Part shown: in pieces, positions 26,501 to 34,642 of the stretch
How the letters are laid out: each line of letters opens with the position of its first letter
Position numbering within the stretch: the first letter of the stretch is position 1
Assembly: GCA_050951585.1 (NCBI GenBank)
Contig: JBMNJI010000006.1
Span: 509,141 to 573,140, forward strand
DNA length: 64,000 bases
DNA from: UBA3937 sp050951585
GTDB lineage: Bacteria > Bacillota > Peptococcia > DRI-13 > DTU073
Direction of reading: 5' to 3'
Made by a program: the position numbers and the translations under genes
Notes under the pieces: generated by a model
What the model was told of the DNA's origin: nothing
Seen by the model: only the letters and a program-made list of their open reading frames with translations
The model's database searches: none

Positions 26501-27099
26501 ACGGCGGACTTGATCATGTCTTAGCCTCCGGGGAAGATATCAATGTCCTGGTCTTTGATACGGAAGTTTACTCCAATACAGGCGGACAATCCTCCAAGTC
26601 CACGCCAACCGGTGCGGTAGCCAAATTTGCTGCTGCCGGCAAGAGAATTAAGAAAAAGGATTTGGGAATGATTGCTGCTTCCTATGGTTATGTTTATGTC
26701 GCGCAGGTATGTATGGGTGCGGACCAGAATCAACTGATCAAAGCCTTTACTGAGGCAGAGGCTTACCAGGGTCCATCCCTGATCATTGCCTATGCGCCTT
26801 GCATTAACCACGGGATCAAGGTTGGAATGCGTTATTCGCAGCAGGAAGGAAAGAAAGCCGTTGAAGCAGGATACTGGCAGCTTTATCGTTTCAATCCGCT
26901 CCTGAAAGAACAGGGTCAGAATCCCTTTGTGCTTGACTCCAAAGATCCTTCCGGCAGCTTTAAAGACTTTATTCTGGGCGAGGTTCGTTATGCTTCCTTA
27001 GCAAAACTCTTCCCGGAAGATGCCGAGAAGCTGTTTGCCCAGGCCGAAAAGGATGCCAAGGAACGTTTGGAAGGATACAAACGTCTGGCCCAGTACTAA
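23587..27099 (+). CDS. nifJ: Pyruvate:ferredoxin (flavodoxin) oxidoreductase
   Basis: 1170 residues, the full homodimeric PFOR type. It oxidises pyruvate with CoA to acetyl-CoA and CO2 and reduces ferredoxin. Order: pyrimidine-binding transketolase-like domain (AYPITPSSPMAE-type motif near residue 35), gamma domain, a two-cluster ferredoxin insert with CIQCNQCSYVCP at 689 and CTGCGNCVEACP at 745, a linker, then the TPP-binding domain with CAGCGETPY near 817, GGDGWAYDIGYGG and DTEVYSNTGGQ. All expected cluster cysteines are present. The ribosome binding site is a G-rich GGGGGTG. A bidirectional terminator follows. It marks a strictly fermentative or acetogen-like central metabolism. Confidence 0.96.
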   Translation: MAKKMKTMDGNTAAAHVAYAFTEVAAIYPITPSSPMAELVDEWSANGMKNMFGQRVNVVEMQSEAGAAGAMHGSLSAGALTTTFTASQGLLLMIPNMYKISGELLPGVFHVTARAIAPHALSIFGDQSDVMACRQTGFAMLASGSVQEVMDLGGIAHLAAIKSRVPFLHFFDGFRTSHEVQKIEVIEHEELAKLADWEAIEAFRKNALNPEHPHVKGTNQNPDIFFQAREAANPFYEKVPDIVEAYMKEISKITGREYHPFNYYGAPDAEKVIIAMGSICETIEETIDYLMAKGEKVGVIKVHLYRPFSAKYFFNVLPKTVKKIAVLDRTKEPGAMGDPLYLDIRNLFFETKNPPVIVGGRYGLGSKDTTPAQVLAVFENLNAANPKNNFTIGIEDDVTNSSLPVKSVVSTAPAGTTRCKFWGFGSDGTVGANKDAIKIIGDNTDLYAQAYFAYDSKKSGGVTISHLRFGKKPIKSTYYIDEADFIACHKQSYVYQFDLLEGLKKGGTFLLNCTWNAEELDEKLPAGLKKYLADNEINFYIVDAVGIAKKIGLGSRINMVMQAAFFKLANVIPLDQAVDLLKNAIKKTYGKKGEKIVTMNYQAVDEGLNALVKVEVPKKWANCRDEAAAANDLPDFVKNVMMPINAQQGDKLPVSSFVGREDGSFPLGTTVYEKRGIAVDVPDWIPENCIQCNQCSYVCPHAAIRPILTTEAENKKAPEGFITKKAIGKQLDGLSFRIQVSPLDCTGCGNCVEACPSKQKALEMKPLEEMTAKESTNWNFAASVPTKEDLWNRHSVKGSQFVKPLLEFSGACAGCGETPYAKLMTQLFGDRLIITNATGCSSIWGAPASSIPYCTNAEGKGPAWANSLFEDNAEHGLGLAIATKHMRNKIADLMQTALTQDIPAELKEAFEKWLAGMNSGAATKEAAAIIRPLLKKYADLPIVKEIAAKNDFLIKPSTWVLGGDGWAYDIGYGGLDHVLASGEDINVLVFDTEVYSNTGGQSSKSTPTGAVAKFAAAGKRIKKKDLGMIAASYGYVYVAQVCMGADQNQLIKAFTEAEAYQGPSLIIAYAPCINHGIKVGMRYSQQEGKKAVEAGYWQLYRFNPLLKEQGQNPFVLDSKDPSGSFKDFILGEVRYASLAKLFPEDAEKLFAQAEKDAKERLEGYKRLAQY

Positions 27100-27167
27100 C
27101 AGTACTAACAACAATCGAACACCGGAAAGCTGACGCAAAAGAAAGCTAACTTCATAAAAAGCAGCAA

Positions 27168-27205
27168 AAAACAGCCTGGGGCAAAACCCCGGGCTGTTTC
27201 TCTTG
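27168..27205. terminator. Bidirectional terminator between PFOR and sufB
   Basis: The stem AACAGCCTGGGG/CCCCGGGCTGTT with loop CAAAA has T-rich tracts on both strands and lies between two convergent genes. Confidence 0.85.
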
Positions 27206-27233
27206 TTTTCTCTTATGTCTGCTATGACCAGAT

Positions 27234-28157
27234 CTACTTCATAAAACCTTGTAAGATTGTCTCCTCCGCTTCTTTGGCGGAGAGTCCTAAAGTCATCAGT
27301 TTAATCAATTGTTCCCCGGCAATTCTGCCGATTGCCGCTTCATGTACTAACTGGGCATCCTCATGATAAGCCGTTATCTCCGGTATCGCCCGCACAACAG
27401 CCTGGTTCATAATGATCGCATCACATTGCACATGCCCCCGGCATTTCGTATAACCCGCCATCCGCGGGTAAAAAATCTGCTTAGAATTATCCTTCACCAC
27501 AGACCGGGAGATAATTTGGGCTGTGGATTCCTCCCCTTTTAAGGCTACTTCCATCTCAGATTCGGCAGCTTGTCTGCCATGTGTTAACACTTTTTCCGTG
27601 ATCACAAGATGAGCACCCTTGCCAAGCGTGGCTTTGGTCTCTCTTTTCGTGGAATCAACCCCACGAATCTGCACCATTTCCAGCTCGGCACTAGCTCCCT
27701 CGGCAAGTTCCAAAAATGTTTGCGGATTTAAAACCCTCTCCCCTGTTCCCTCACCCTCACCGTAGTGTTTTTCAATATAACGAATATGAGCACCCTTTTC
27801 CAGCACAAATTTATGTATCCCGTTATGCTGGGCCTTTTTATTGCCCGGATTGTGAATCCCACAACCCGCCACAATTAAGACATCAGCATCTTCGCCAATA
27901 TAAAAAGTGTTATAGACTAAATCATCGAGCCCCTCAGCCGTGATAATTACGGGAATATGCACACTTTCCCCCTTTGTCCCCGGCTTAACAATAATATCGA
28001 TCCCCGGTTTATCTTCCTTGGGTTTAATCTCAATATTCGCCGTAGACCGTCTTTCTATTCCCTGCCCATTCTTCCGAATATTATAAGCACCCTGGGGAAT
28101 TTCGTGCATATCTGCAATCGTCTGCAACATAGCTTTATCTAATCCATCCATGAACAA
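27234..28157 (-). CDS. sufB: SufB/SufD-family Fe-S scaffold protein
   Basis: 307 residues, shorter than classical SufB (~470) because the N-terminal domain is absent. The beta-helix core is present, ending with the conserved GHVQCDAI, LVHEAAIGRIAGEQL and the helical close GLSAKEAEETILQGF. With SufC from the preceding gene it would form a minimal two-gene SUF (SmsBC-type) system building Fe-S clusters, typical of obligate anaerobes. The TTG at 28157 overlaps the region right after the SufC stop; an ATG at 28151 is equally possible. AGGAAAGGG precedes both. The Cys and Glu/His residues used by SufB scaffolds are visible in the motifs above. Confidence 0.88.
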   Translation of the reverse strand: MFMDGLDKAMLQTIADMHEIPQGAYNIRKNGQGIERRSTANIEIKPKEDKPGIDIIVKPGTKGESVHIPVIITAEGLDDLVYNTFYIGEDADVLIVAGCGIHNPGNKKAQHNGIHKFVLEKGAHIRYIEKHYGEGEGTGERVLNPQTFLELAEGASAELEMVQIRGVDSTKRETKATLGKGAHLVITEKVLTHGRQAAESEMEVALKGEESTAQIISRSVVKDNSKQIFYPRMAGYTKCRGHVQCDAIIMNQAVVRAIPEITAYHEDAQLVHEAAIGRIAGEQLIKLMTLGLSAKEAEETILQGFMK

Positions 28158-28952
28158 TCAAACCCTTTCCTGGCATTCTTGGCGGCAACTGCAACTATCA
28201 AAGATGCTTTCAAGGAAAAATGCCTTATCTTCTTTCTCCTGAATTCTGCCGGCTGCGATCAGGATTATTTCATCGGCAAGCTTTATTACTTTTTCCTGAT
28301 GGGAAATAATCACCGTTGTCATATCTTTTTTTCGTTTAACCTTTTCAAAAATCTCCGTTAAACGGTTAAAGCTCCATAAATCGATTCCTGCTTCAGGTTC
28401 ATCAAAAACGGCGAGCCGGCACTCTTCCCTGCTTAGTAAGGAGGCAATTTCGATCCTTTTTAACTCTCCGCCGGAAAGACTGGCATTGACCTCTCTCTGA
28501 ACATAATCCTTCGGACATAAACCTACATCAAATAAATAATTGCAACCGGTACAAGTAACCCCTATCCCTGGATTTTGCTCTTGCCTTTGTTCTTGCTTTT
28601 CCTCTTGCTCCCGATCTTGTTTTTGCGCTAGCTTTCTGGCGGATAAGCGGAGTAATTCTTCTACCGTAATGCCCTTAAACCTTGGCGGTTGCTGAAATGC
28701 ATAACCGATTCCCCGGCGAGCTCTTTCCGTAATGCCAAGCTCAGTAATATCCTCCCCATCCAGGTAAATCCTCCCGGATGTTGGTCGATAAATTCCCATA
28801 ATTATTTTGGCTAAAGAGGACTTCCCACCTCCATTGGGGCCGGTAATCACATAAAAATGATTGTCTTCCAGAATGAGATTAATGTCCTTTAAGATCGCTT
28901 CCGACTCCTTTACTCCATCCGGGTAATATGAAATATCCTTAAGTTCCAGCAT
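28158..28952 (-). CDS. sufC: SufC-like ABC ATPase of the minimal SUF system
   Basis: 264 residues. Walker A is GPNGGGKSS, the signature is LSGGELKRIEI, and Walker B is RLAVFDEPEAGID followed by ISHQEK. Compared with usual SufC it has a Glu/Gln-rich low-complexity insertion (EQEEKQEQRQEQ) leading into a CTGC motif between the Q-loop region and the signature, and a Cys-rich tail CSCRQEC. The insertion could be a metal or cluster site. It is followed without gap by sufB and is divergent from an ArsR-type regulator gene that may control it. ATP hydrolysis would drive conformational change in the SufB scaffold. Confidence 0.88.
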   Translation of the reverse strand: MLELKDISYYPDGVKESEAILKDINLILEDNHFYVITGPNGGGKSSLAKIIMGIYRPTSGRIYLDGEDITELGITERARRGIGYAFQQPPRFKGITVEELLRLSARKLAQKQDREQEEKQEQRQEQNPGIGVTCTGCNYLFDVGLCPKDYVQREVNASLSGGELKRIEIASLLSREECRLAVFDEPEAGIDLWSFNRLTEIFEKVKRKKDMTTVIISHQEKVIKLADEIILIAAGRIQEKEDKAFFLESIFDSCSCRQECQERV

Positions 28953-29002
28953 TTTGGATTCCTCCTCTCTTTTTCCGTTGTAATTTTCTACAATATTAAT
29001 AA

Positions 29003-29012
29003 CAAATATTTG
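29003..29012. promoter_or_regulatory. Candidate operator CAAATATTTG in the sufC/ArsR divergent region
   Basis: A perfect 10-bp palindrome lies midway between the divergent starts at 28952 and 29080, with a looser AATATT half-site nearby at 28992. It is a plausible binding site for the adjacent ArsR-type protein. This is inference from position and symmetry only. Confidence 0.35.
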
Positions 29013-29079
29013 CCATTTTCTTTTTTTTGTTTTATTATTACCTATATATAGTATTTTTAATATGTGGAGGTTACCTTAT

Positions 29080-29379
29080 ATGGATTTAAAAGGTAAACAC
29101 AAAAAGCAGCTTGAAAAGAAGGCTAGAATTCTGAAAGCAATGGCGCATCCCATCAGACTTTGCATTATCAGAAATTTGATCGATACAGGTGGCTCTAATG
29201 TTTCGCATATCCAGGAATGCTTAATGCAACCACAATCAACTATTTCCCAGCACCTCTATAAATTGAAAGCAGCAGGAATTATCAACGGTAAGAGAAAAGG
29301 TACGGAAATTACGTACAAAGTAATTAACGATGATGCCATCAAGCTGGCCTATCTGCTTTTCCCTGAAGAAGCCGTTTGA
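29080..29379 (+). CDS. ArsR-family winged-helix regulator (SufR-like by context)
   Basis: 99 residues from the ATG at 29080, 9 nt after GGAGGT. The ArsR fold is clear: KARILKAMAHPIRLCIIRNL, recognition helix PQSTISQHLYKLKAAGII, and the wing GKRKGTEITYKV. A cysteine in LCIIR and another in QECLMQ could serve as sensors, but no CVC metal box is present. It is transcribed divergently from the sufC-sufB pair, so autoregulation and control of Fe-S assembly are a reasonable guess. It is convergent with a ZIP transporter gene, so a metal-related role is the alternative. Confidence 0.82.
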   Translation: MDLKGKHKKQLEKKARILKAMAHPIRLCIIRNLIDTGGSNVSHIQECLMQPQSTISQHLYKLKAAGIINGKRKGTEITYKVINDDAIKLAYLLFPEEAV

Positions 29380-29421
29380 GAAGCTTCTCACCTTCCTGGT
29401 ATACACTTTACGCCGCCGCTC

Positions 29422-30138
29422 CTAACCAAAAAGTAACGGTAACAAAAGACCTAAGACAATCCCGAAATTGGCATAATTGCTATGCGAAGAATGACTCTTC
29501 GGAATTAGTTCATCGCTGGTGATATAAACCATCGCCCCGGCAGCAAACGCAAAAGACGCCGAAATAAAGACCGGGGAAATAGTCGCTAAACTTGTCCCAA
29601 TGGTTGTCCCAAAAAATGTTGCCAGACCGGTTATTGAGGTGATAAAAACAATTTTCCTTTTGCGCATCGCATGACTTAAGGACAACGGCATCGCCACACT
29701 TAAACCTTCCGCAATATTATGGATGCCGATGGACAGGGCGGTATAAAAACCCAAGGATACTGATACTTCATTACTAACGCCAATCGCTATCCCTTCAGGA
29801 AGATTATGCACCGCAATACCAAGGGCAATAAAGTAGCCCATCTTCAAATATTCATTATTTTGCGTATCATCGTTTTTATGAATATGCGGCAGGATAATAT
29901 CCAGTAAAGCTAGAAAACCAGCCCCGCAAATAAAGCCGATAATACATGGAAGAATACCGCCTAAGGCGATACTTTCCGGAATCATGCTTAGAGTAGATAA
30001 GCCCAGCATGATGCCTGCGGCAAAACCCAATGAAAAAGATAAAGTTTTTTTGGAGGGGGTTCGAAGTAATAACGTGATCAAAGCACCCACACCGGTTAAT
30101 AAACCGGCAATCAAGCTTAACAAATAGATCGAAATCAT
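29422..30138 (-). CDS. ZIP family metal (Zn/Fe) transporter
   Basis: 238 residues from the ATG at 30138, preceded by GAGGGTGA; a GTG at 30144 is an alternative. About eight hydrophobic helices are visible. The two ZIP signature helices are complete: HNLPEGIAIG and HNIAEGLSVA. A His/Asp-containing loop (LPHIHKNDDTQNN) sits between helices III and IV as in ZupT-type proteins. It should import divalent cations such as zinc or iron across the cytoplasmic membrane. Nothing in the sequence fixes the metal. Confidence 0.9.
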   Translation of the reverse strand: MISIYLLSLIAGLLTGVGALITLLLRTPSKKTLSFSLGFAAGIMLGLSTLSMIPESIALGGILPCIIGFICGAGFLALLDIILPHIHKNDDTQNNEYLKMGYFIALGIAVHNLPEGIAIGVSNEVSVSLGFYTALSIGIHNIAEGLSVAMPLSLSHAMRKRKIVFITSITGLATFFGTTIGTSLATISPVFISASFAFAAGAMVYITSDELIPKSHSSHSNYANFGIVLGLLLPLLFG

Positions 30139-30329
30139 TCTCACCCTCTCATTACTGTTAGATTTTCTTGGCAGATATTTTCAATGTCTTTTTTATTGTA
30201 GGTTTTTTAGTATGTCCTGTCAATATGCGTATTATTTTCGCGCTTGCTCTTCCATTTTTTCCCTATTTGATCCGCTATTTTTCATTTGAGCCGCCAACTT
30301 GCTTTGCAAGAATCGATTAAAAATTTTAA

Positions 30330-30357
30330 AGAGGAGATTTTTGAGAAAATCCCCTCT
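30330..30357 (-). terminator. Terminator after the YhcN/YlaJ-type lipoprotein gene
   Basis: On the reverse strand AGAGGGGATTTT pairs with AAAATCTCCTCT (one G-U) around a short loop and is followed by T-rich sequence. It lies just past the stop at 30416. Confidence 0.75.
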
Positions 30358-30415
30358 TTTTTTATTCCCTTTTTCAGTTTCTCAACGCCTCCCGGCAGAT
30401 GATCCTGATTTGTCA

Positions 30416-30946
30416 TCATTTCCGGGCGGAAAGGATTGTATCCGTCAGCTCATTTAAATCCTGCGTAAAATCAGTAACAGGTTTCCCGCCAGCGATATCC
30501 CGGGCAATACTTTTTAAACGGGAAACCAGCTTCACATCAGACGTCACATATACCCGGTCAATATCATCATCAAATCTTTTCACTATTGCCGTGATGTCCT
30601 CTTGCAATCTGTTTGTCATCTGATTCTCTCCATTAGCCGCTAAATTGATCCCCACCCAGGCATTATCATCGGCTAACACCACTGTGGCCGCGTCAACCGC
30701 CTGAAGCTTGCTAATCTGCTGAGCAAGAGCCTGTGCGCGTTGAGACTGTGAATTGAAGTCGGTTGGCGTGGTTTGCGGTCCGGGTGTCGGTGCAGGTTGC
30801 GATGGAACCGGCGTTGGGGTTGGCGAAGGCTGCACAGGTCCCGGCCTTTTAGCCGGGCTGCAACTGACAGCACTGAAGATGATGCCAAAAGCAAGTATCA
30901 TTACGGAAAGTATCGGCAAGTACTTTTTCATAATTTTCTTATTCAC
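30416..30946 (-). CDS. YhcN/YlaJ-type sporulation lipoprotein
   Basis: 176 residues from a GTG at 30946, 6 nt after GAGGAGGT; longer in-frame ATG starts lack a ribosome binding site. A signal peptide with lipobox-like AVSC is followed by a Pro/Thr-rich linker (PSPTPTPVPSQPAPTP). The globular domain matches YhcN/YlaJ: QISKLQAVDAATVVLADDNAWVGI and a later DIDRVYVTSD. Such lipoproteins are made in Bacillus spores (inner-membrane side) and affect germination or spore structure. The gene is flanked by terminators, so it is likely monocistronic. Confidence 0.82.
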   Translation of the reverse strand: MNKKIMKKYLPILSVMILAFGIIFSAVSCSPAKRPGPVQPSPTPTPVPSQPAPTPGPQTTPTDFNSQSQRAQALAQQISKLQAVDAATVVLADDNAWVGINLAANGENQMTNRLQEDITAIVKRFDDDIDRVYVTSDVKLVSRLKSIARDIAGGKPVTDFTQDLNELTDTILSARK

Positions 30947-31048
30947 GATAAACCTCCTCATCCGCTTTTGCAAAAATATTATTCAAGCATAGTATCTTCT
31001 GCTTTAGCCGGACTTATGCATATCCCGATACTTTTACTTGCGGACATG

Positions 31049-31076
31049 CAAAAAACCGGCACTAGATAGTACCGGT
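31049..31076 (-). terminator. Terminator after the thymidylate kinase gene
   Basis: ACCGGTACTA and TAGTGCCGGT pair with one U-G around a 2-nt turn, followed on the reverse strand by a run of six T. Confidence 0.85.
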
Positions 31077-31100
31077 CGTTTATCTTGTTATATTGTACCG

Positions 31101-31790
31101 TTAAAAAAGTTTTGCTATTAACGCACGATAAACAAGCTCATGTATTTCCGAGATAGTTTTAATCTGGTTGTTTTGCACACAGGAGATGGTGGTCCAATGA
31201 TACTTATCAGCAACCCAACGGGCATTTTCATACGATTGCCGCAAAAATTCACTGTTCGTTTCGTGAATATCTTTTTCGCTTTCACCGGTAATCTTATTCT
31301 TTCGTGCGGAGATTAAACGGTCGGCGAAGCTGGGCGGAAGATCCAGGAAAACGACCAGATCCGGCACCGGTAAGGCAAATAAGTTGAATTCCAGATCCCA
31401 TAACCATTGCAGGTATTTTTCCTTTTCTTCGTTAGTCGCAAATTTAACGGCCTGATGGACCATATTCGAAGTCGTATAACGGTCGGCCACAATAATGCCT
31501 CCTGCTTCATAAAATTCCTGCCACTCCGTCCGGAAAGTCGCATAGCGGTCAACGGCATAAAAAGTAGAAGCAGCATATGGATTCACCGCATTAGGGTCGT
31601 GACCAAAAGCCCCGTTTAAATACATTTTAACCAATGCTGATGAATCACTCTGATAATTTGGAAACTCGACCTTCCGTACATTCTGCCCGTCCTGTTGCAG
31701 CCGCGTATAAAGCATCTCGGTTTGGGTCTTTTTCCCGCTGCCGTCGGGAGCTTCAATCACAATTAATTTTCCTTTTCTCTTTTCGGTCAA
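31101..31790 (-). CDS. tmk: Thymidylate kinase family protein
   Basis: 229 residues. It phosphorylates dTMP to dTDP if the assignment holds. The P-loop reads EAPDGSGKKTQTE, where most enzymes have G-x-D-GSGKTTQ; the Lys-Lys-Thr variant is seen in a divergent tmk branch. The LID/DRY region is VADRYTTSNMVHQAVKF, and VFLDLPPSFADRL follows the core strand. The length is slightly above the ~205 of typical Tmk. The start is TTG, 8 nt after GGAGGT. A deoxynucleoside monophosphate kinase of different base preference is possible. Confidence 0.85.
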   Translation of the reverse strand: MTEKRKGKLIVIEAPDGSGKKTQTEMLYTRLQQDGQNVRKVEFPNYQSDSSALVKMYLNGAFGHDPNAVNPYAASTFYAVDRYATFRTEWQEFYEAGGIIVADRYTTSNMVHQAVKFATNEEKEKYLQWLWDLEFNLFALPVPDLVVFLDLPPSFADRLISARKNKITGESEKDIHETNSEFLRQSYENARWVADKYHWTTISCVQNNQIKTISEIHELVYRALIAKLF

Positions 31791-31899
31791 CTGCTTCTAC
31801 CTCCATCACCCATCACTTTTCACCTGGTACACTTCAACTGGTACTTTTCACCCCTAATACTCTTCACCCAGTACTCTTTTACCTGTTACCTTTTAACCC

Positions 31900-33084
31900 T
31901 TACTTTTCTCCAATCGTTACAGTCACATACATCGTCCTATTCTGCCGATGAATGAGCATGATCGCCTTATCACCAATCTTCGTATTCCGGACTAATTCCT
32001 GCAAATCATCCGGTTTGGTAATGGGCTTTTTATTATACTCCAGCACAACATCACCTCTCTGCAAGCCGGCTTTATCCGCAGGTGAACCTTCCTGCACAGC
32101 ACTGACAAGAGCCCCTTCCGCTTTATCTAAGCCAAAATAGTTTGCCAGTTCTTCGGTGATCGGTTGCATATATACACCCAGCCAGGGACGGATGACCTTG
32201 CCTTTATCGATTAAATCCTCGAGGACCTGTTGCACCGAAGAGCTGGAGATGGCAAAGCCAATTCCTTGCGCCTGAGCATTGATCGCCGTATTAATCCCCA
32301 CCACTTCACCCTGCAGATTGAGCAGAGGTCCGCCACTGTTCCCAGGATTGATGGAAGCATCCGTCTGGATTAAATCTTTAAATTCCCGACCGTCAATGAC
32401 AACCGGCCTGCCCTTGGCACTAATTACCCCGACTGTCACCGTATGATCCAGTCCGTAAGGATTACCAATCGCGATCACCCAGTTCCCTACTTTTGTCGCA
32501 TTGGAATCTCCCAATTTCAGCAGCGGCAGATTCGAACCCGCCTTTATTTTGATGACGGCCAGATCCAGCTCCGCATCTGCCCCGATAATCTCCGCCTCGT
32601 ATGGCTCCTGGCGGCTGGTTAGATACACTTTTATCTCGGTGGCGCCGTCAACGACATGATTATTAGTCAGAATATAGCCGTCCTTCGAGATAATAAAACC
32701 TGAGCCTAAACCCTGACTTTCTCTGATTTCGGGCTCCATCCGAAAACTATCACCGAAGAAATCACGGAAAAATGAATCATAGGGATTCATAAACAAATCA
32801 TTAGGATTCGTCCGCACCTTGGTCACAGTCTCGATTTTGACAACGGCGGGACCGGCCTCTTCAATAATCTTTTCAATGGTCTGGGATTGCACAAGGGACT
32901 CCATATTGGCCGGAATTACCTTCCCGCCCTGTTCATCTTGCGCACCAACTTCCATGGGCTTGTTGATGCTCCAGGGAACATCATAACCCTTGACAGTTAA
33001 ATAAAATCCCGCGCACAACACGCCACTTAAGAAAATCAGTAAAGTATAGAAAACCAGCAGCTTATTGACTCTTAAACGTCTCAT
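31900..33084 (-). CDS. HtrA/DegP-type membrane-anchored serine protease
   Basis: 394 residues. One N-terminal membrane helix (LLVFYTLLIFLSGVLCAGF) anchors the protein outside the cell. The S1C protease domain has the triad in LTNNHVVDG (His), AELDLAVIKI (Asp) and NPGNSGGPLL (Ser). One PDZ domain follows (EGALVSAVQEGSPADKAGLQ). It degrades or refolds damaged secreted proteins. It lies 68 bp downstream of a histidine kinase and response regulator in the same direction, an arrangement like Bacillus CssRS-HtrA. The start has GGGAGGATG. Confidence 0.93.
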   Translation of the reverse strand: MRRLRVNKLLVFYTLLIFLSGVLCAGFYLTVKGYDVPWSINKPMEVGAQDEQGGKVIPANMESLVQSQTIEKIIEEAGPAVVKIETVTKVRTNPNDLFMNPYDSFFRDFFGDSFRMEPEIRESQGLGSGFIISKDGYILTNNHVVDGATEIKVYLTSRQEPYEAEIIGADAELDLAVIKIKAGSNLPLLKLGDSNATKVGNWVIAIGNPYGLDHTVTVGVISAKGRPVVIDGREFKDLIQTDASINPGNSGGPLLNLQGEVVGINTAINAQAQGIGFAISSSSVQQVLEDLIDKGKVIRPWLGVYMQPITEELANYFGLDKAEGALVSAVQEGSPADKAGLQRGDVVLEYNKKPITKPDDLQELVRNTKIGDKAIMLIHRQNRTMYVTVTIGEK

Positions 33085-33152
33085 TTTTCCATCCTCCCTT
33101 AAACATGATCGGTTTTGTTCCGCTATCCTAATCCTAATATAAAGGGAAAACC

Positions 33153-34568
33153 TTAAAATAATCTGAGAATAGTAAAGGAAATGAAAAAGGTCGTTCCTAT
33201 ATTTTCTTTACTTTCTACTCTTAATTTACCACCATGCTCCTTGATAATCCACTGGGCAATCGCTAAGCCCAAACCTGCCCCCTCTCCTGTCCGCGAAGTC
33301 TCCGAGCGGTAAAACCGTTCGAAAATATGCGGTAAATCTTTTTCCGGAATGCCGGGGCCTTCATCTTGAAAAATAAGCGTAACCTCGTCCTCCGCGCGTA
33401 CCACTTTAAAGAAAAAGTTCTTCCCCGGAGGGGTATACTTAAAACCGTTATCCAGGAAAATATAAAGCATCTGTTTAAAATAATCCGGGTCAACCCGCAG
33501 GACTACTCCTTCCGCATCTTCTAAGGCGGTAATAAAATTTTGCCCTTTTGCCAAAAAGCGGGCTTGACGGACAACTTCGTCGAGCAGAGAAACTAACTCC
33601 ACCTCCTGATAGTTTAAACTGACCCCCGAATCCGCCTTGGCTAAAGTTAGCAGCTCCTTCACCAAACGATTCAGTCGCCTGGTTTCCGAGGAAATATCAG
33701 AAAGAGTCTCCTTTTGCAATTCAGCATCATACTTATCCAATTGCAGCAAAAAGTCCACATTTCCCTGAATAGAGGTAAGGGGAGTGCGCAGTTCATGTGA
33801 GGCATCGGCCACAAAACGCTTTTGGAAGGAAAGGGTTTCGGCCAGCCGTTTATATGCCTCCTCAAGACCTGAAAGCATCTGATTAAAAGTATGAGCCAGC
33901 TCTCCTAATTCATCCGGCGGTCCGTTATACTCAACCCTCCTTTGAAAATTCCGCTCTTCCCCAATTGATTTTGCTTCCTTGGTTAAATGCCTGATCGGGG
34001 CTAAAGCGCGGCCGGACATAAACCAGCCTAAAAAAAGGGAAAGCAGTAAGGAAAAAAAACCACCGATCAGGAGAATTCTCTGTAACCGGGTTAAAGCGAT
34101 GGCCACATACTTTAACGGGCGGGCCACCTGTAATAGCCCGACGATTTCCCCTTCAAAGATCATCGGTTCCACCAACATCCGGAATTCCTGATTCTCCACT
34201 TTAAAAGTACTATATTTACTTTTTCCCTGAAAAACCTCTTCCAGGATCTTCCGGTCGATGGGTAAACTGTATGTACCTAAGTTTTGCGAACGAGCCACAA
34301 TCTCCCCGCTTTGAATGACGACTTGCAGATAAACATCAGGGGCGGCAAACACCTCTACATCAGGCAAAACGATCTGGCGCAGGAAAAAGGGCAAGGTACT
34401 GACAACCTTCGTTGATTTCAAAACTTCATCGGCCTTGACCTCCATTTCCCTTTCCAGTTGACTCATGAGCGAATAATGCAATAATAGATACACAAAGCTG
34501 CTCAGTACCAATAAGATGGCTAGCAATATACCTGTAAACCTGATTGTTAAGCGCCAACGTATCGACAT
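33153..34568 (-). CDS. Envelope-sensing histidine kinase
   Basis: 471 residues from the ATG at 34568, preceded by AGGTGA; a start at 34610 lacks a good site. Order: membrane helix near residues 10-35, extracytoplasmic sensor of ~130 residues, second helix near 165-185, HAMP with ALAPIRHLTKEAKSIGEE, HisKA box VADASHELRTPLTSIQGN, HATPase with FLDNGFKYTPPG, FQDEGPGIPEKD and GEGAGLGLAIAQW. It should phosphorylate the OmpR-type regulator encoded immediately upstream. The HtrA protease downstream suggests the signal is envelope or secretion stress, though this is inferred from context. Confidence 0.92.
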   Translation of the reverse strand: MSIRWRLTIRFTGILLAILLVLSSFVYLLLHYSLMSQLEREMEVKADEVLKSTKVVSTLPFFLRQIVLPDVEVFAAPDVYLQVVIQSGEIVARSQNLGTYSLPIDRKILEEVFQGKSKYSTFKVENQEFRMLVEPMIFEGEIVGLLQVARPLKYVAIALTRLQRILLIGGFFSLLLSLFLGWFMSGRALAPIRHLTKEAKSIGEERNFQRRVEYNGPPDELGELAHTFNQMLSGLEEAYKRLAETLSFQKRFVADASHELRTPLTSIQGNVDFLLQLDKYDAELQKETLSDISSETRRLNRLVKELLTLAKADSGVSLNYQEVELVSLLDEVVRQARFLAKGQNFITALEDAEGVVLRVDPDYFKQMLYIFLDNGFKYTPPGKNFFFKVVRAEDEVTLIFQDEGPGIPEKDLPHIFERFYRSETSRTGEGAGLGLAIAQWIIKEHGGKLRVESKENIGTTFFISFTILRLF

Positions 34569-34642
34569 TCTTTCACCTGCTTTTAGCCTTTCTCCAAACT
34601 TGCTTTCCATTATGCGGCTTTCTTGCTCTTTATTCCTGCTAT

